Below, piece after piece: positions 19,541-31,694 of a stretch of 64,000 nt of DNA. The notes under the pieces are model-generated. The model was not told the DNA's origin, did no database searches, and saw only the letters and a list, made by a program, of their open reading frames with translations. The DNA lies in assembly GCF_947172395.1 (NCBI RefSeq), contig NC_069108.1, positions 3,697,501 through 3,761,500 of the forward strand, read 5' to 3'. A program made the position numbers and the translations under genes. Positions within the stretch are counted from its first letter, which is position 1, and each line of letters starts with the position of its first letter. Source of the stretch: Bicyclus anynana (taxonomy: Eukaryota > Arthropoda > Insecta > Lepidoptera > Nymphalidae).

Positions 19541-19929
19541 ATACACTGCACCTTAAATCTTTCGGTTCAAAAACCTCGGACGACAGAGCTGTTTTTTCTC
19601 GTTTTAAAAAGAAAACCTCTTGGCTCGCAGTTCGCACAGCATGTAAAGCATTTTTAATGTTGCCAGTTCAAAAAGAGTTACGGTTGGAAATAAAAGGAGG
19701 TTAATAAAGAAAAGTGGCAATTCTTGCGATAGTATTTTATAAAGAATTCTTGTGTCACTTTTTTTTAAAAAAAAAAGACTGGGTCTGCAAATAAATATTA
19801 AATATTATAAATATAATAACATTTAGGAATTTGTCTGTTTGTGAAATATTAAGGTAAAAAATGGTAATTTATTTTAAGGTTATATTATTATTTTGTTATT
19901 AGAGATTATTTTTAAGAAGTTGTTCGCCA

Positions 19930-20640
19930 CAGATTAAATAATAATAGGCAGATAAAGCGCACTGAACGCGGCAGTTATGTAGCCATTCCAAATTCAAAAA
20001 CGAATACTTTCTCGAGGCAGTACGACACAAAGCCTTACATTGTTTTTCAATACTATTCAACATAAATGGCGTCTTATGTTTTTCACTCTTATGTCTTATG
20101 TTTAAAACTGTTAAAAAAAACTAAAAAAAATAAGATAGAGTATTTTTTTATAGCTATACTATAGAGCCGTGATAGCCCAGTGGATATGACCTCTGCCTCC
20201 GATTCCGGAGGGTGTGGGTTCGAATCCGGTCCGAAGCATGCACCTCCAACTTTTCAGTTGTGTGCATTTTAAGAAATTAAATATCACGTGTCTCAAACGG
20301 TGAAGGAAAACATCGTGAGGAAACCTGCATACCAGGGAATTTTCTTGATTCTCTGCGTGTGTGAAGTCTGCCAATCCGCATTGGGCCAGCATGGTGGACT
20401 ATTGGCCTAACCCCTCTCATTCTGAGAGGAGACTCGAGCTCAGCAGTGAGTCGAATATGGGTTGATAATGATGATGATTTTTTTATAGGTATTGATTATT
20501 AGTCTATTATGATATCAATTTACGTTATTGTTATTAATGTTAAATCTTGAAATACAAATACCTATTTATAATTGTTTAAGCGGATGTCAAGGAGACGCGT
20601 GACGTTTGTTTTTTTATGGGTTTCACCTGATTGTGTAGAC
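19930..20640. repeat. Unclassified host repeat, second copy, split by SINE-2
   Basis: Homologous to 605-663 plus 2368-2670. It is interrupted by SINE-2 at 20154-20477, with target duplication TTTTTTTATAG on both sides (20143-20153 and 20478-20488). Confidence 0.65.
20154..20477 (+). mobile_element. SINE-2, complete tRNA-derived copy with 11-bp TSD
   Basis: The tRNA-like head has box A (TAGCCCAGTGG) and box B (GGTTCGAATCC), followed by CACCTCCAACTTTTCAGTTG and the body ending GGGTTGATAATGATGATGAT. It inserts at TTTTTTTATAG. The ATG-starting reverse frame in it is not a gene. Confidence 0.88.
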
Positions 20641-20979
20641 TCATTCTGTATCATTCTTTATTCTGTGATTTCAGTCTGAATTATTTATTAGCTCATCGTC
20701 TTACAAATAAATTTTTCCACGTGAAAAAGCTTCCATGAAAAAAGATATAACATTTAAAAACTTGTCATTTCACGTTACCGTTGACATGTTTAATTATTTA
20801 AAAAGGTCACTAATGAATGATGCTTAGCATTTCAGTCTTAATTATCAAGCTTATCATCTTGCAAATTAATTTTTCCGCACAGAAAAAAATCCATGTTAAA
20901 AAGATATACCTACATACAATGATGTTAAATACTGTTAGATGTGGTACTAATGAAAAATGAGGCGCTTAAAAAGAGGAAA

Positions 20980-22075
20980 GGACATGTCCCAATTTTGTAT
21001 GGAGGTTGGGCCTTTATTCCGAGTGTCAACTAAGCAGAACAAATTATTTTTATCTTAAAGGAACATAAAATATAGGGCTTAAAACCTCAAATGAAAAAAA
21101 ATTTGGAACCCGCATATTTTAATTATTAATTAAATAAAATGTATTTTTTTCATTAGCTGACAACATAAATTGAATACAGAATTTTTATCATGGCAACATG
21201 CTCGTAACTCACACTCTGACAGATTGTCAGTGATTTTCGCGTAGTCACGTTCGTTTATGGCGTTTTTAAAAGCAATTTAAGGAATTACTTTTTTATTTAT
21301 TTATTTTATTTATTTATTAGGAAGCCAACGTTGTATACAAAAAACTTATGACTAATTAAACATAACATGCATTAAAAAGTAATATGCTACATTGTACACC
21401 CCACTTACAGGCTAACTTAACATGCGTTTATTTTAATACAATTCTTAATTTACCATTAAAAAAAAAAGAAACAAAAACTAAATCTACCTACCACTAAAAA
21501 TAAAAAAAAGAAACTAAAAGAAAGAAAGAAAAAAAAAATGTAATTACAACAATAATAATGGGAATTAACAATAAGAAATTACATTTAAAACAAAAACAGA
21601 ATGCATTTAAAGTACATTATTCATCGACATAATGTTTTTTAAGTTTACTTTTAAAATAATTAGAACCGCTATTGAAAATATCCAGATTTGCCATTTTAAA
21701 AATATTATTATACGATCTCACTATTCTTTCAATAGGAGCATTTCATATTTTGTTTCATACTTCTCTGTCTACGATTTAATACTTCTTTTTAAGTGGTGTC
21801 ATAATGACATTTGACAATATTACATAAAAAGACAGCTTACACCGGATATAAATTAAATTCCACTCATTTCTATTGGCTGTTTTAAACACTTTTAATGTAT
21901 TGTCTATATTTAATTTGTAGACAAGGGAGCGAAACAAAAAAAATGTTTATCTAATTAATGCGGGTTCCAAAAATGTTGAAAATTATTTTCTAAACAGCAA
22001 TTTGTATCTTCTATCCATAAAATATCGACTTGCTTATAAATTATGAATAATAAAGGCCCATTTTGGGACATGTCC
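20980..22075. mobile_element. GGACATGTCC-ended element copy 1, with LINE insert
   Basis: Ends GGACATGTCCCAATTTTG and CCCATTTTGGGACATGTCC; the terminal repeats are themselves palindromic. About 21285-21755 (T-rich start, AGGAAGCCAACGTTG) is absent from copy 2 and looks like a reversed LINE 3' end. Confidence 0.75.
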
Positions 22076-22595
22076 TTTCTACATCTCAATGTTAGTTGTG
22101 GTCAACAACGAACATTATTTAAATAATACCTAAATATCATCTACAATGTCGAGTTGTGAGTGTAAAATTATATACATAAATATATAATGGAATTAAAGAC
22201 AAAATTGTGCAAGTGTGCGCTCAGTTTTGTCGCCTATTATTCGGACCACTTTTTGCGGTGATTTTGTATCGACGTAACCGATCTATAGTAAAAAATTATC
22301 ATTGCCTACATACATATTTAAAATCTTGTCATTTTATGCTAAAAATATCGTAGAGTTGTTTAGTGTTTGCTCATCCGCTAAGGTCTGTAAAGCCGGGTCG
22401 CAAATGACTCTGGCTCAATGGAGAGCTTTACAATTTAGTTCTACCACGCGATTTCTTTGCAGTGGGTTTTTTAAAAAATGTTTTCTCTTTTTTTATTTCA
22501 AACCCTCTGCCTAGTCTGTGGTTTGTGATTAAAGTCAGCGTGGTAATATTTTTGAATTTAGAATGTCAAATAGATAAACAGTCAAATAGAGTTTT

Positions 22596-23158
22596 CACTA
22601 CTCTTGCTCAAAAACACTGTCATATTACCACTCCACAGCGGAGCTAAACAAGCATTTCAGCCTCTAGGGGCTAAAGTAATTTTGTTTTTTTAATTCTTGT
22701 CTGTTACGATTTCTAGCCAAGTACTAGCCTACTATAAAACGGAGGAGGTTTTATTCGAAAATAGAATCATTATAGGTAAGGCCCTGATTGTTTTGAAAAA
22801 TAAATATTTTTTTTTAAATTGGAATGAAATGCAGCGTTATTGTCTGTGGAATGCGTTAATTTTTTTATTTATTTTTTATTGAGTTGCGAATACAGCGAGA
22901 TTTGAAGACATGGGACATCCTTTACGGTGTATAATACCTTTGCCTTTTTCTCATGTGAAAGAAAAATAAAATTAAAAAGGCGTGAATAATACACACTTGT
23001 TTTTTTTTTTAAATTCATTGTTTTGTGACCGTAACTTACACATTTTTCAACATTAATTGTTATTGTTGTCTCTAGTGATAATGGTGATCCTAATTTGGAG
23101 ATGAATGAAATTTTCGATCTGTTATTATCAAAATCACCTTGTATAACAATCTACTATT
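22596..23158. mobile_element. 960-bp family copy 3, partly deleted
   Basis: CACTACTCTTGCTCAAAAAC to CTTGTATAACAATCTACTAT. It lacks the segment after GATCTGTTATTATCAAA. Confidence 0.78.
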
Positions 23159-23161
23159 TTT

Positions 23162-23242
23162 AACGTCCGTTAAAAAAACTCTCGAGCGTCCTAAACAGTT
23201 TAATAAGCCCTCATTCTCACGAGAGTTTTTTTAACGGACATT
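23162..23242. mobile_element. 81-bp hairpin MITE (AACGTCCGTTAAAAAAA ends)
   Basis: 23-base ends match in reverse at 22 positions. A partial third end (AACGTCCGTTAAAAAAGCCC) occurs at 23351. Confidence 0.78.
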
Positions 23243-23738
23243 ATTACAACAAATGCATTCCTAAGTAGCAGTTATCAGTGTTGCATTTACAATTTTGGGC
23301 GTTGGAAAGAGACCTTCATTCAACTTCATACTATAATTTGAACGCTTCTTAACGTCCGTTAAAAAAGCCCCCGTACGAATGAGGGCTTATACAATAAATA
23401 TAGATTGATTTACGAATTCCAACAGGCTTGTTGTTCATTTACGTGTCGACGTTGTAAAACGTAAAATGGCCGGCTAAGTGTAGCAGATAGCGTGTCATCG
23501 GAATAGTTGGCCGAACGCCATGACGAAGCTTCGGCTAATTGAATAGCATTTACCATCAAACACCTGCCCCCCTAGCCAAGTGACGTCGATTCTCTTTCTA
23601 CGATCGCTAACGCTTCGAAAATGAAAAAAAAACTAGAAAAATGTATGGGAATGACATTCGACAAGTCACGTGATCAAAATCTGTCATTACATTTACAACG
23701 TTAAAAAACTCTTAAATTATTCAATTAAACGTTTATTT

Positions 23739-24695
23739 CACTACTCTTGCTCAAAAACATTGTCATATTACCACTCCACAGCGGGGTTAAACGAGCATTT
23801 CAGCCTCTAGGAGCTAAAGTAATTTTGTTTTTTTAATTTTTGTCTGTTACAAGTACTAGCCAAGTACAGACTACAGACTAGCCTACTACATAACGAAGAC
23901 GGTTTTATTCGTAAATAGAATCATCGTAGGTAAGGCCCTTCTTCTTCTTCTTTTGGTTATATGGCTCCGCGCGTCGAGCGATTGAGCCAGAGGGGTCCTG
24001 ATTGTTTGATAAAAATAAAACTTGAAATTGGAATAAACAAATGCAACGTTCTTGTCTGTGGAATGTGGTATTTTTTTTTATTTGATTTTTATTGAGTTGC
24101 GAATTTAAAGGGCGAGATTTAAAGACAAGGTTGTACCTTTGCCTTTTCTTCATGGGAAAAAAATATATTAGTAAACAAAAATAAAATTAAAGAGCGAGAA
24201 TTTAAAGACAATTTGTTGTGAATAATCCATACTTGATTTTTTTAAGAAATTCATTGTGAATTTGTGACCGTAATTTATATTTCACAACATTAATTGTTAT
24301 GTCTTCATCTATTGAGAATGGTGACCCTAATTTAAAGATGGAACAAAACGAACCTACATATTAAATACCTACGAAAAATTTAATAAGTGGAGAAAAGAAC
24401 AACGAGTTGATTCACTTCCGGAAGAAGTTTTTTAAACTAGTAACTCCTACGTTTACCTCACATACTTATTGTTCATCTTCACAGCAGTCGGAAATTAAGT
24501 TACCGGGTATAAGCATATCTCATAACATATTTTTTTCTTTCTAATTTCGTACGGAATTATTTTATTTTCTCGCAATCGTAGTGAAAAATATAGTGTAACA
24601 CGCGGGGCTAAACCCATTATAAACTGGGTTTCTATTTAGCGTAAAAATACCTCGTATATGGATCGTTTTAGCCCCTTGTATAACAATCTACTATT
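23739..24695. mobile_element. 960-bp family copy 4 with small foreign insert
   Basis: Full-length ends. About 57 bases at 23939-23996 (CTTCTTCTTCTTTTGG to GAGCCAGAGGG) interrupt AAGGCCC|TGATTG relative to the other copies. Confidence 0.8.
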
Positions 24696-25250
24696 TATTA
24701 TATCTCACAAAGTTAATTTTATTGATAAAATGTTGAGCACTTTTCTGACATAAAAACTTTTTGCTAAAATTTAAAAAAGTACCGTTCGTTTTTAGACGGA
24801 TGATAAAGGTTTTATATTACATTACAGCACATGTGCGTAACGAGATACATTACGATATTGAAATTGTTGAAATAACAAATACTTTACGAGCAAATGTGTT
24901 TTAAGTAATGTAACTATTCAGGAAACAATCCATATACTAAAGAGCATTGAAAGATAAATAACAAAGCTCTCAGCTATACTCGGGTTATCTTTTATTATGG
25001 GAATTCACTCAAATCTAAATATATTACTTGCAGTTCCCGTTTCCTTTGAAACACCGCGATGAAATATAGCCTATGTTACTTGGTGAAGATGTCGCCTTCC
25101 AACGGTGCAAGAGTTTTTAAAATCTGTTACATACTTTTTGAGTTCGTCCAGTACTTGGTGCCACTTGCAGAGACTGCGTTTATTTTCATCAATATTTAAT
25201 TTATGTTATTGAATATGTTAATGAAAAAATTGGCATTTTCGTTTATTTAT
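24696..25250. other. No gene seen
   Basis: AT-rich sequence with a Helitron-like fragment (25030-25160, GTTACTTGGTGAAGATGTCG) and nothing else recognisable. Confidence 0.6.
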
Positions 25251-25465
25251 CTTTCTACTATATAAAAATAAGTCGGGTTTTCCTTCCTGACACTATAAGT
25301 CCAGAACGCACGAACCGATTTCCACGGTTTTGCATTCGTTGGAAAGGTCTCGGGCTCCGTGAGGTTTATAAAATCAGGAAAAATTTCGACGTGGGGTAGG
25401 GTAGGGTGGAGGTAGTTGAAAGTTTACATCGAGTTTCACGCGGACGAAGTCGCGGGCGTCCGCTA
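25251..25465 (+). mobile_element. Non-autonomous Helitron
   Basis: TTCTACTATATAAAAATAAG start; ends CGGACGAAGTCGCGGGCGTC-CGCTAG. Confidence 0.78.
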
Positions 25466-26149
25466 GTTTATTATGATTTTGTTTATCGAGTTAGTTAAGT
25501 TGTCAATATAAATACGTTTTTCATAACAGTTTTTTTTATTTTTTTCTAAAATCTTAAGTGTCCGCCATTAGGGTCTTTCCCCCTATGTATGTATTATAAA
25601 TCTATGATTAGTATCAGACTACAAGCCCTTAAACAAAAATTACATGTGAAATGACCCAACGTGAATAATGCTTAGAAGGCTGTTACTATATCAGAAAATA
25701 ACTCTGAGCACTATGCTGTCATTTCTGAGCGGTACAGGCAGCGCCGGACCGAGGTAAATTTTAGAATGGAGCGAGATCCAATTATGGCGCCTTTTGCGCA
25801 CGTAAATTCATCTCATAAATTTCTTTTCGATCTTGTCTTTACCATTTCGGCGCCCCCTACGATTTGGCGCCTGGAGCGACCGCTCCGTTCGCCGTATGGA
25901 CGGTCCGGCCCTGGGTACAGGTGAGTACGCGAGTGAAGAGTAAGGCTTGCGACCTTTATATTTCGACTAAACGTAAGTAAACTGGTACAGTAATAAATGA
26001 CCTATTTTGCTTCTGCAATTGTCGACAATTAAAAGTTTGTTCTGACTTCCGGCACCACCATTTTAGTACGGCACTAGGATTTTCGAAATTTATTTTTAAT
26101 CATCTTTAACACACAACACAAAAAAACACAAAGCCGCACAATTATAATA
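25466..26149. other. No gene seen; GC-richer patch
   Basis: 25740-25920 contains CAGCGCCGGACCGAGG and GACGGTCCGGCCCTG, inverse-like ends (CGGACCG/CGGTCCG) of a possible 180-bp MITE. The rest is anonymous. Confidence 0.5.
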
Positions 26150-26647
26150 GGGATGATGACAGTTTTTTAAATTGTATATAAATTAAGAGTATGCTAATAG
26201 TAAAGCAATTTTGTAAAAGTAACAGGGTATCTGCGATCATTACTTTCGGAGCTACAGGGATTTAAAGGGTCAGATTTGCGGCGCTGCCGCGGATCCCTGG
26301 AAAACGCTCCATACAAAATGGCACGAGTTAGTGACGTCGTTGGCTCGCTGATCGTTAGATTTGTATGGGCGTTCAAACAAAATAACTAATATCTTTGTTA
26401 TTTGTGCGTTTATGTTAATAGTTCATTTATTGAAAAATGTCACATTTAATCCAAGGAAGCTAAAAGTATATGAATTTTTATGTAATTACGATAAAAGATT
26501 TTTATCAAATTTTGAAATTTTATAATCTTATTTATTTTGCAAATATCCAGTCAATCTTTGCTTTTTATGTATAAATTAGTTAACATTGGCCTTATTTATC
26601 CGAATTTATTATAAAAATCAATATATTCCAAACTAGTCATCATCCCC
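26150..26647 (-). mobile_element. GATGATGAC MITE copy 2, reversed
   Basis: GGGATGATGACAGTTTTTTA to CAAACTAGTCATCATCCCC. Full length and uninterrupted. Confidence 0.82.
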
Positions 26648-26739
26648 ATTAATCGTAATTCACGGTTTGTACCTGAGAAATTCCATTCACTCGCTCGCTC
26701 AGTCTATATGTATATGTAAGGGTATACCATGTATGTAGG

Positions 26740-26960
26740 TATACCCTATTTAAATTTGGCGCGTCTATCGACTGTCTGTGATCAGTGACATTGACAGATG
26801 ACACTATATTATATTTGTCAAATGTCATCTGTCACTTTTAAGAGGGAAAAAAGCGTAAAGTTTTTCGGTCGTTAGAGGTTATTTCTTTTTATTTCGAAAC
26901 TATTTAATTACACCAAGACAAATAAGGAACATTTAATGTCGTTTTTCTGTTTTCAGGTGA
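26740..26960 (+). promoter_or_regulatory. Possible promoter and non-coding first exon
   Basis: TTTGGCGCG (E2F-like) at about 26755, a hairpin TGACAGATGACA...TGTCATCTGTCA at 26793-26837, TCGGTCGTTAGAGG and then a strong donor CAG|GTGAGT at 26956. No coding exon is identified; this could equally be repeat sequence. Confidence 0.25.
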
Positions 26961-27280
26961 GTTAATGTGTTCATAAATATTGCGTATTAGTCTAATCATT
27001 GTAATAATACTAAGGAATAAATAATTCTGTTTTCAGAGCAACACATAGTTTCATTTGTCTAATATAATACTATCGTCTTATATATATAAGTATTAGTTAA
27101 TGAAAATTCAATCAAATACTTAAACCACAAAGTTCCCGTTCCCGTAGGAACTTGGGTATAAAATATAGCCTATATGTTAACTATGTAGTTTTCCATTGAT
27201 GGAAAAATAATTAAAAACGATCCTTTCAGAGTCTATGCGCTATAAACAACCAAATAAATATTTTTATAAAAGCTAAAAAA

Positions 27281-27590
27281 AGAGCTGTGATAGCCCTGTG
27301 GATATGACCTCTGCCTCCGATTCCGGAGGGTGTGGGTTCGAATCCGGTCCGGGACATGCACCTCCAACTTTTCAGTTGTGTGCATTTTAAGAAATTAAAT
27401 ATTACGTGTTTCAATCGGTGAAGGAAAACATCGTGAGGAAACCTGCATACCTGAGACTTATCTTAATTCTCTGTGTGTGTGAAGTCTGCCAATCCGAATT
27501 GGGCCAGCGTGGTGGACTATTGGCCTAACCCCTCTCATTCTGAGAGGAGACTCGAGCTCAACAGTGAGCCGAATATGGGTTGATGACGAA
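27281..27590 (+). mobile_element. SINE-2 copy
   Basis: Head AGAGCTGTGATAGCCCTGTG, box B GGTTCGAATCC, and body through GAGCCGAATATGGGTTGATG. Nearly full length. Confidence 0.85.
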
Positions 27591-27905
27591 TAAAAGCTAA
27601 AAGTTTATAAAAAAACACCATAAAGCTCGCTACGTGAATTTTAAATGAAATTTTTGATTTAAATTTCATGAAGTAAAAGTGCACAGACGTCGCTTCACTT
27701 CACTTTGAACATTTAATTTACACTTTTACATACATCAGCTGATAAAGTCCGTATGACAGAACTACTACTGTAAAATGAACTTTATTTTAATTGGTTTAGG
27801 ATTCACTTTGACTTTTCAAAGTTTGAGAACTTAGGGTTGGCATTAGGGTAGCCAGTTATTTTTATTGTACTGTCGATACCCCCGTCTTCCCACTGGTACT
27901 ATGTA

Positions 27906-28192
27906 GGCCTCCGTGGCGTAGTGGTATGCGCGGTGGAATTACAAGACTGAGGTCCTGGGTTCGATTCCCGGCTGGAGGTTTTCTTAGTTGGTCCAGGTCT
28001 GGCTGGTGAGAGGCTTCGGCCGTGGCTAATTAACACCCTACCGGCAAAGACGTACTGCCAAGCGATTTATCGTTCAAGTACGATGTCGTGTAGAAACCAA
28101 AAGAGGTGTGGATGTTCATCCTACAACTAACAAGTTAGCCCGCTTCCATCTTGATTGCATCATCACTTACCATCAGGTGAACAATGAATAAA
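27906..28192 (+). mobile_element. SINE-1 copy
   Basis: GGCCTCCGTGGCGTAGTGG head with box B GGTTCGATTCC; the body is complete to CATCACTTACCATCAGGTGA. A small deletion follows box B. Confidence 0.86.
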
Positions 28193-28198
28193 AATCGA

Positions 28199-28390
28199 CT
28201 ATTGACCCATATTTAGCTCACTGTTGAGCATAAGTCTCCTCTCAAAATTAGAGCGGTTTCCTCACAATGCTTTTCCTTCACCGTTTAAGACACGTGATAT
28301 TTAATTTCTTAAAATGCACGATGAAACGTTGGAGGTGCATCGACCAGATTCGAACCTACGTCCTTCGGAATCGGAGGCAGAGGCTTGAAT
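28199..28390 (-). mobile_element. SINE-2 fragment, reversed
   Basis: TTGACCCATATTTAGCTCAC, then a deletion, then ACACGTGATATTTAATTTCT and the head complement AGATTCGAACCTACGTCCTT. It directly abuts the 3' end of the SINE-1 copy at 27906. Confidence 0.72.
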
Positions 28391-29087
28391 TTGTATTTGG
28401 GATGGCTGCAACCCTGCCGTTCCGTACGCTCTAGCTGCCTATTATTCTTTAATCTGTGTTTAATTATCACAGTTATCTCATAACATAACCTGACGTTTCA
28501 AACGTACCTTGTAAACTAAGCCCAATTGAAGTAAATGAATTTTGACTTTGACACCCTAAATATAATAACACCCTTCCACGCGAAATCGGATAAAAAGAAA
28601 AACTAAAAACGGAATAGTTGACAACCCTACCAATAGTTTGCATAATGAATTACCATGGTATTGAACACCCTGCAAGCAAATCTAAACCTTATCGCATAAG
28701 AACAGTATAGACTTAAAGATGAAAATCCTGTGCAGTCTTATTAAGAACATTTATACACTTTCCCGGACAAAATATCGGTACATACAAAAGTTTCCATCCC
28801 TTTTCCTCATACGGGGGACGATATATGGGTCCCTTTCATGTAATAGAGACAAGCAATTTCGTAGGAGGGTAGGCAAAGTTTTTTTCTTTTAATATCTTTT
28901 TCAATAACAAGGGAAGGACCACAGCTTTTTACTTAAAGACTAAAAGCTCCATTTTGTTTTTTTTTTTTACTTTTTAAGTGATTTTTACCACACCTGATAG
29001 CTTATGGACTATGGATATAAGGTCGCCATGCGGTTTCACCCGCGTAGATCCCGGTCCCGTGAGAGTTCGAGGATAAAATATAGTATA
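28391..29087. other. No gene seen
   Basis: A reversed fragment of the 605-2670 host repeat (28400-28450) and AT-rich anonymous sequence; a Helitron remnant starts near 29010. Confidence 0.5.
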
Positions 29088-29282
29088 CTAGCTGACGCCG
29101 CGCGGTTTCACTCGCGTGGTTCCCGTTCCCGTAGGAATAAGGGGATCATAATATATAGTCTTCATATATGGCCTTCCTCGATAAATGGGCTATTTAACAC
29201 TGAAAGATTTTTTCAAAATAGTTCCTAAGATTAGCGCGATCAAACAAACAAACACTTCAGCTTTATAATATTAGTATAATGT
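29088..29282 (-). mobile_element. Non-autonomous Helitron, reversed (same family as 5998)
   Basis: CTAGCTGACGCCGCGCGG at the left, through CCTTCCTCGATAAATGGGC, to CTTTATAATATTAGTATAAT. Confidence 0.78.
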
Positions 29283-29600
29283 TACTCAGTGAAAATGTAG
29301 TTTTCTAACGGTGAAAAATTTGAAAGTCGGTCGATTAGTTATTGAGTTACATCAACAAACAAAAAATGAAATCTTACAATTTATAATGTCCACATAGATA
29401 CGAGTATCATTTACTAGAAGAACCCCCGCCGTTTCACCCGCGTAGCTCCCGTTCCCGTGAGAATTTGGAGATAAAATATGGCTTATTTTACTTGGCTTTC
29501 TGATGGTGAATGAATTATTAAAATCGGTCGAGTATGTTTGATTTTAAAGCGTAACAAATAAACAATAAATCAAATCTTATCAACGAATTTATATATATAT

Positions 29601-29763
29601 ATTTTTTTTATTCTTTACGAGTTAGCCCTTGATTACAATCTCACCTGATGGTAAATGATGATGCAATCTAAGATGGAAGTGGGCTAACTTGTTAGGAGGA
29701 GGACGAAAATCCACACCCCTTTCGGTTTCTACACGGCATCGTATCGGAATGTTAAATCGCTTC
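29601..29763 (-). mobile_element. SINE-1 fragment, reversed
   Basis: TTTACGAGTTAGCCCTTGAT to GGAATGTTAAATCGCTTC, cut off at the junction with a foldback 3' end. Confidence 0.75.
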
Positions 29764-29878
29764 AAAACAAAATCGAATTTTCAAAATCGGTCCATAATTG
29801 ACGGAATTATCGCTGTATTAAAAAAAACATACATACAACCGAACGTAGAACCTCCTCCTTTTTGGAAGTCGGTTAAAA
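29764..29878 (+). mobile_element. Foldback family 3' end fused to a SINE fragment
   Basis: It matches the last 115 bases of the other copies (AAAATCGGTCCATAATTGAC, CTCCTCCTTTTTGGAAGTCG). Directly upstream (29601-29763) is a reversed SINE-1 fragment with no gap. Confidence 0.7.
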
Positions 29879-30007
29879 ATTAGAAGTGATCTATGGCAGG
29901 TCTACGTCGGGTCAGCTAGTATTAAATAATAAATGTCACAAGCCGCGTCTAATGAACGTTTTCCCACACAAGTCTGTGGTCGTTCCCACGACTTGCACTT
30001 GATAATG

Positions 30008-30180
30008 GTTTTTTTTTATTCTCTACAAGTTAACCCTTGACTACAATCTCACCTGATGGTAAGTGATGATGTAATGTAAGATGGAAGCGGGCTAATTTGT
30101 TAGAAGGAGGATGAAAATCAACACTCCTTTCGGTTTCTACACGACATCGTACCGGAACGCTAAATCGCTTGGCGGTACGT
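30008..30180 (-). mobile_element. SINE-1 fragment, reversed
   Basis: TCTACAAGTTAACCCTTGAC through AAATCGCTTGGCGGTACGTC; the head is missing. A Helitron 3' end (GACCGGGTCCGCTAG) follows at 30238-30252. Confidence 0.75.
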
Positions 30181-30564
30181 CTTGGTTTTCAATGACTAGT
30201 TAATCCTTGACTACCAATGATAATTTTATCGAAGCTTGACCGGGTCCGCTAGTAAATATAATAAAGGGTCCTACAGTTACATAATAGTTCGCGTTGGACC
30301 CCTGGAGAGTCATTCTTGGGGTCCTAATAACGTAATAACACGATGTGTTTAACGCAGGAGCGGCGCCAGGGGTCCATTTCAACTAAATGGACCCCGGACG
30401 GACTTCAAACTTTGAACTGACGTCATTTACTTTATTATGTACTTACACTATAAATTGTGGTATAACTTAGAAGACTAAAATAAAGTGTATTTTTGTATAA
30501 CCGACTTGAAAAGAAGTAGGTTATTAATAGGCTAGTAGTAAATTTTTATTTAACTGCCTTAAAT

Positions 30565-31308
30565 AGGGATGATGACTAGGTTTGGATATATTGATTTTTA
30601 TGATACATTCGGGTAAATAAGGTCAATGTTAACTAATTTATATATAAAAAGCAAAGATCAACTGGATATTTGCAAAATAAATAAGATTATAAAATTACAA
30701 AATCTATTAAAGATCTTTTATCGTAATTAGATGAAAACTCAAACAGTTTTAGCTTCCTTACATTAAATGTGACATTTTTGAATCGTCGTCATCAACCCAT
30801 ATTCGGCTTACTGCTGAGCTCGAGTCTCCTCTCAGAATGAGAGGGGTTAGGCAAATAGTCCACCACGCTGTCCCAATGCGGATTGGCAGACTTCACACAC
30901 GCAGAGAATTAAGAAAATTCTCTGGTGTGCAGGTTTCCTCACGATGTTTTCCTTCACCGATTCGTCGTCGGAGGTCGTCTGGTTTATTTACATTATATAT
31001 ATACAAATATACAAATATTTTTGAATACATGAACTATAAACATAGACGCACAAATAACAAAGATATTAGTAATTTTGTTTGAACGCGCATACAAATCTAT
31101 AAAATCATTATGCACCTACGACGTCATTAAATCGTACCATTTTGTATGGGGCGTTATTCAGGGATCCGTGGCAGCGCCGCAAATCTGACCTTTTAAATCT
31201 CTGTAGCTCCGAAAGTAATGATCGCAGATACCTTGTTACTTTTACTAAATCGCTTTACTATTAGCATACTCCTAATTTATATACAATTTTAAAAACTGTC
31301 ATAATCCC
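30565..31308 (+). mobile_element. GATGATGAC MITE copy 3, split by SINE-2
   Basis: GGGATGATGACTAGGTTTGG to ACTGTCATAATCCC, flanked by TA on both sides, interrupted at 30783-31016. Confidence 0.82.
30783..31016 (-). mobile_element. SINE-2 fragment inserted in a GATGATGAC MITE, 9-bp TSD
   Basis: A reversed SINE-2 body plus about 60 bases of extra sequence, flanked by ATTTTTGAA at 30774-30782 and 31017-31025. The uninterrupted relatives at 18371 and 26150 read straight through this point, which confirms the boundaries. Confidence 0.82.
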
Positions 31309-31482
31309 TATTGTTCATTATCGTTATATTAGATCGTAAAGAATATATTAAAAGATTTTAAGATTTAAATTTATAGGGTTCTGTAGTTAACAATGAACCC
31401 TTATAATTTTGCCTTGTCCATCTGTCCGCAGATTGGCTACGAGACTATTTTAACTAGGAAGTTAGGTATAATCTATAATAGC

Positions 31483-31678
31483 ATACTAATATTATAAATG
31501 CGAAAGTTAGTCTATCTGTCTGTTTTCACGGCTAAACCAGAGGACTAATTTGGATGAAAGATATAGAAATAAATTGGACCTTGGAGCAAAACATAGGCTA
31601 TTTTTCATCCCAGAAAAATCCATTGTACCCGAGGGATTTATAAAAATCACGCGAACAGAGTCACGGGTTTCCGCTAAT
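31483..31678 (+). mobile_element. Non-autonomous Helitron
   Basis: ATACTAATATTATAAATGCG start; ends CAGAGTCACGGGTTTCCGCTAA. Confidence 0.72.
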
Positions 31679-31694
31679 TTAGCATAACTACAAG

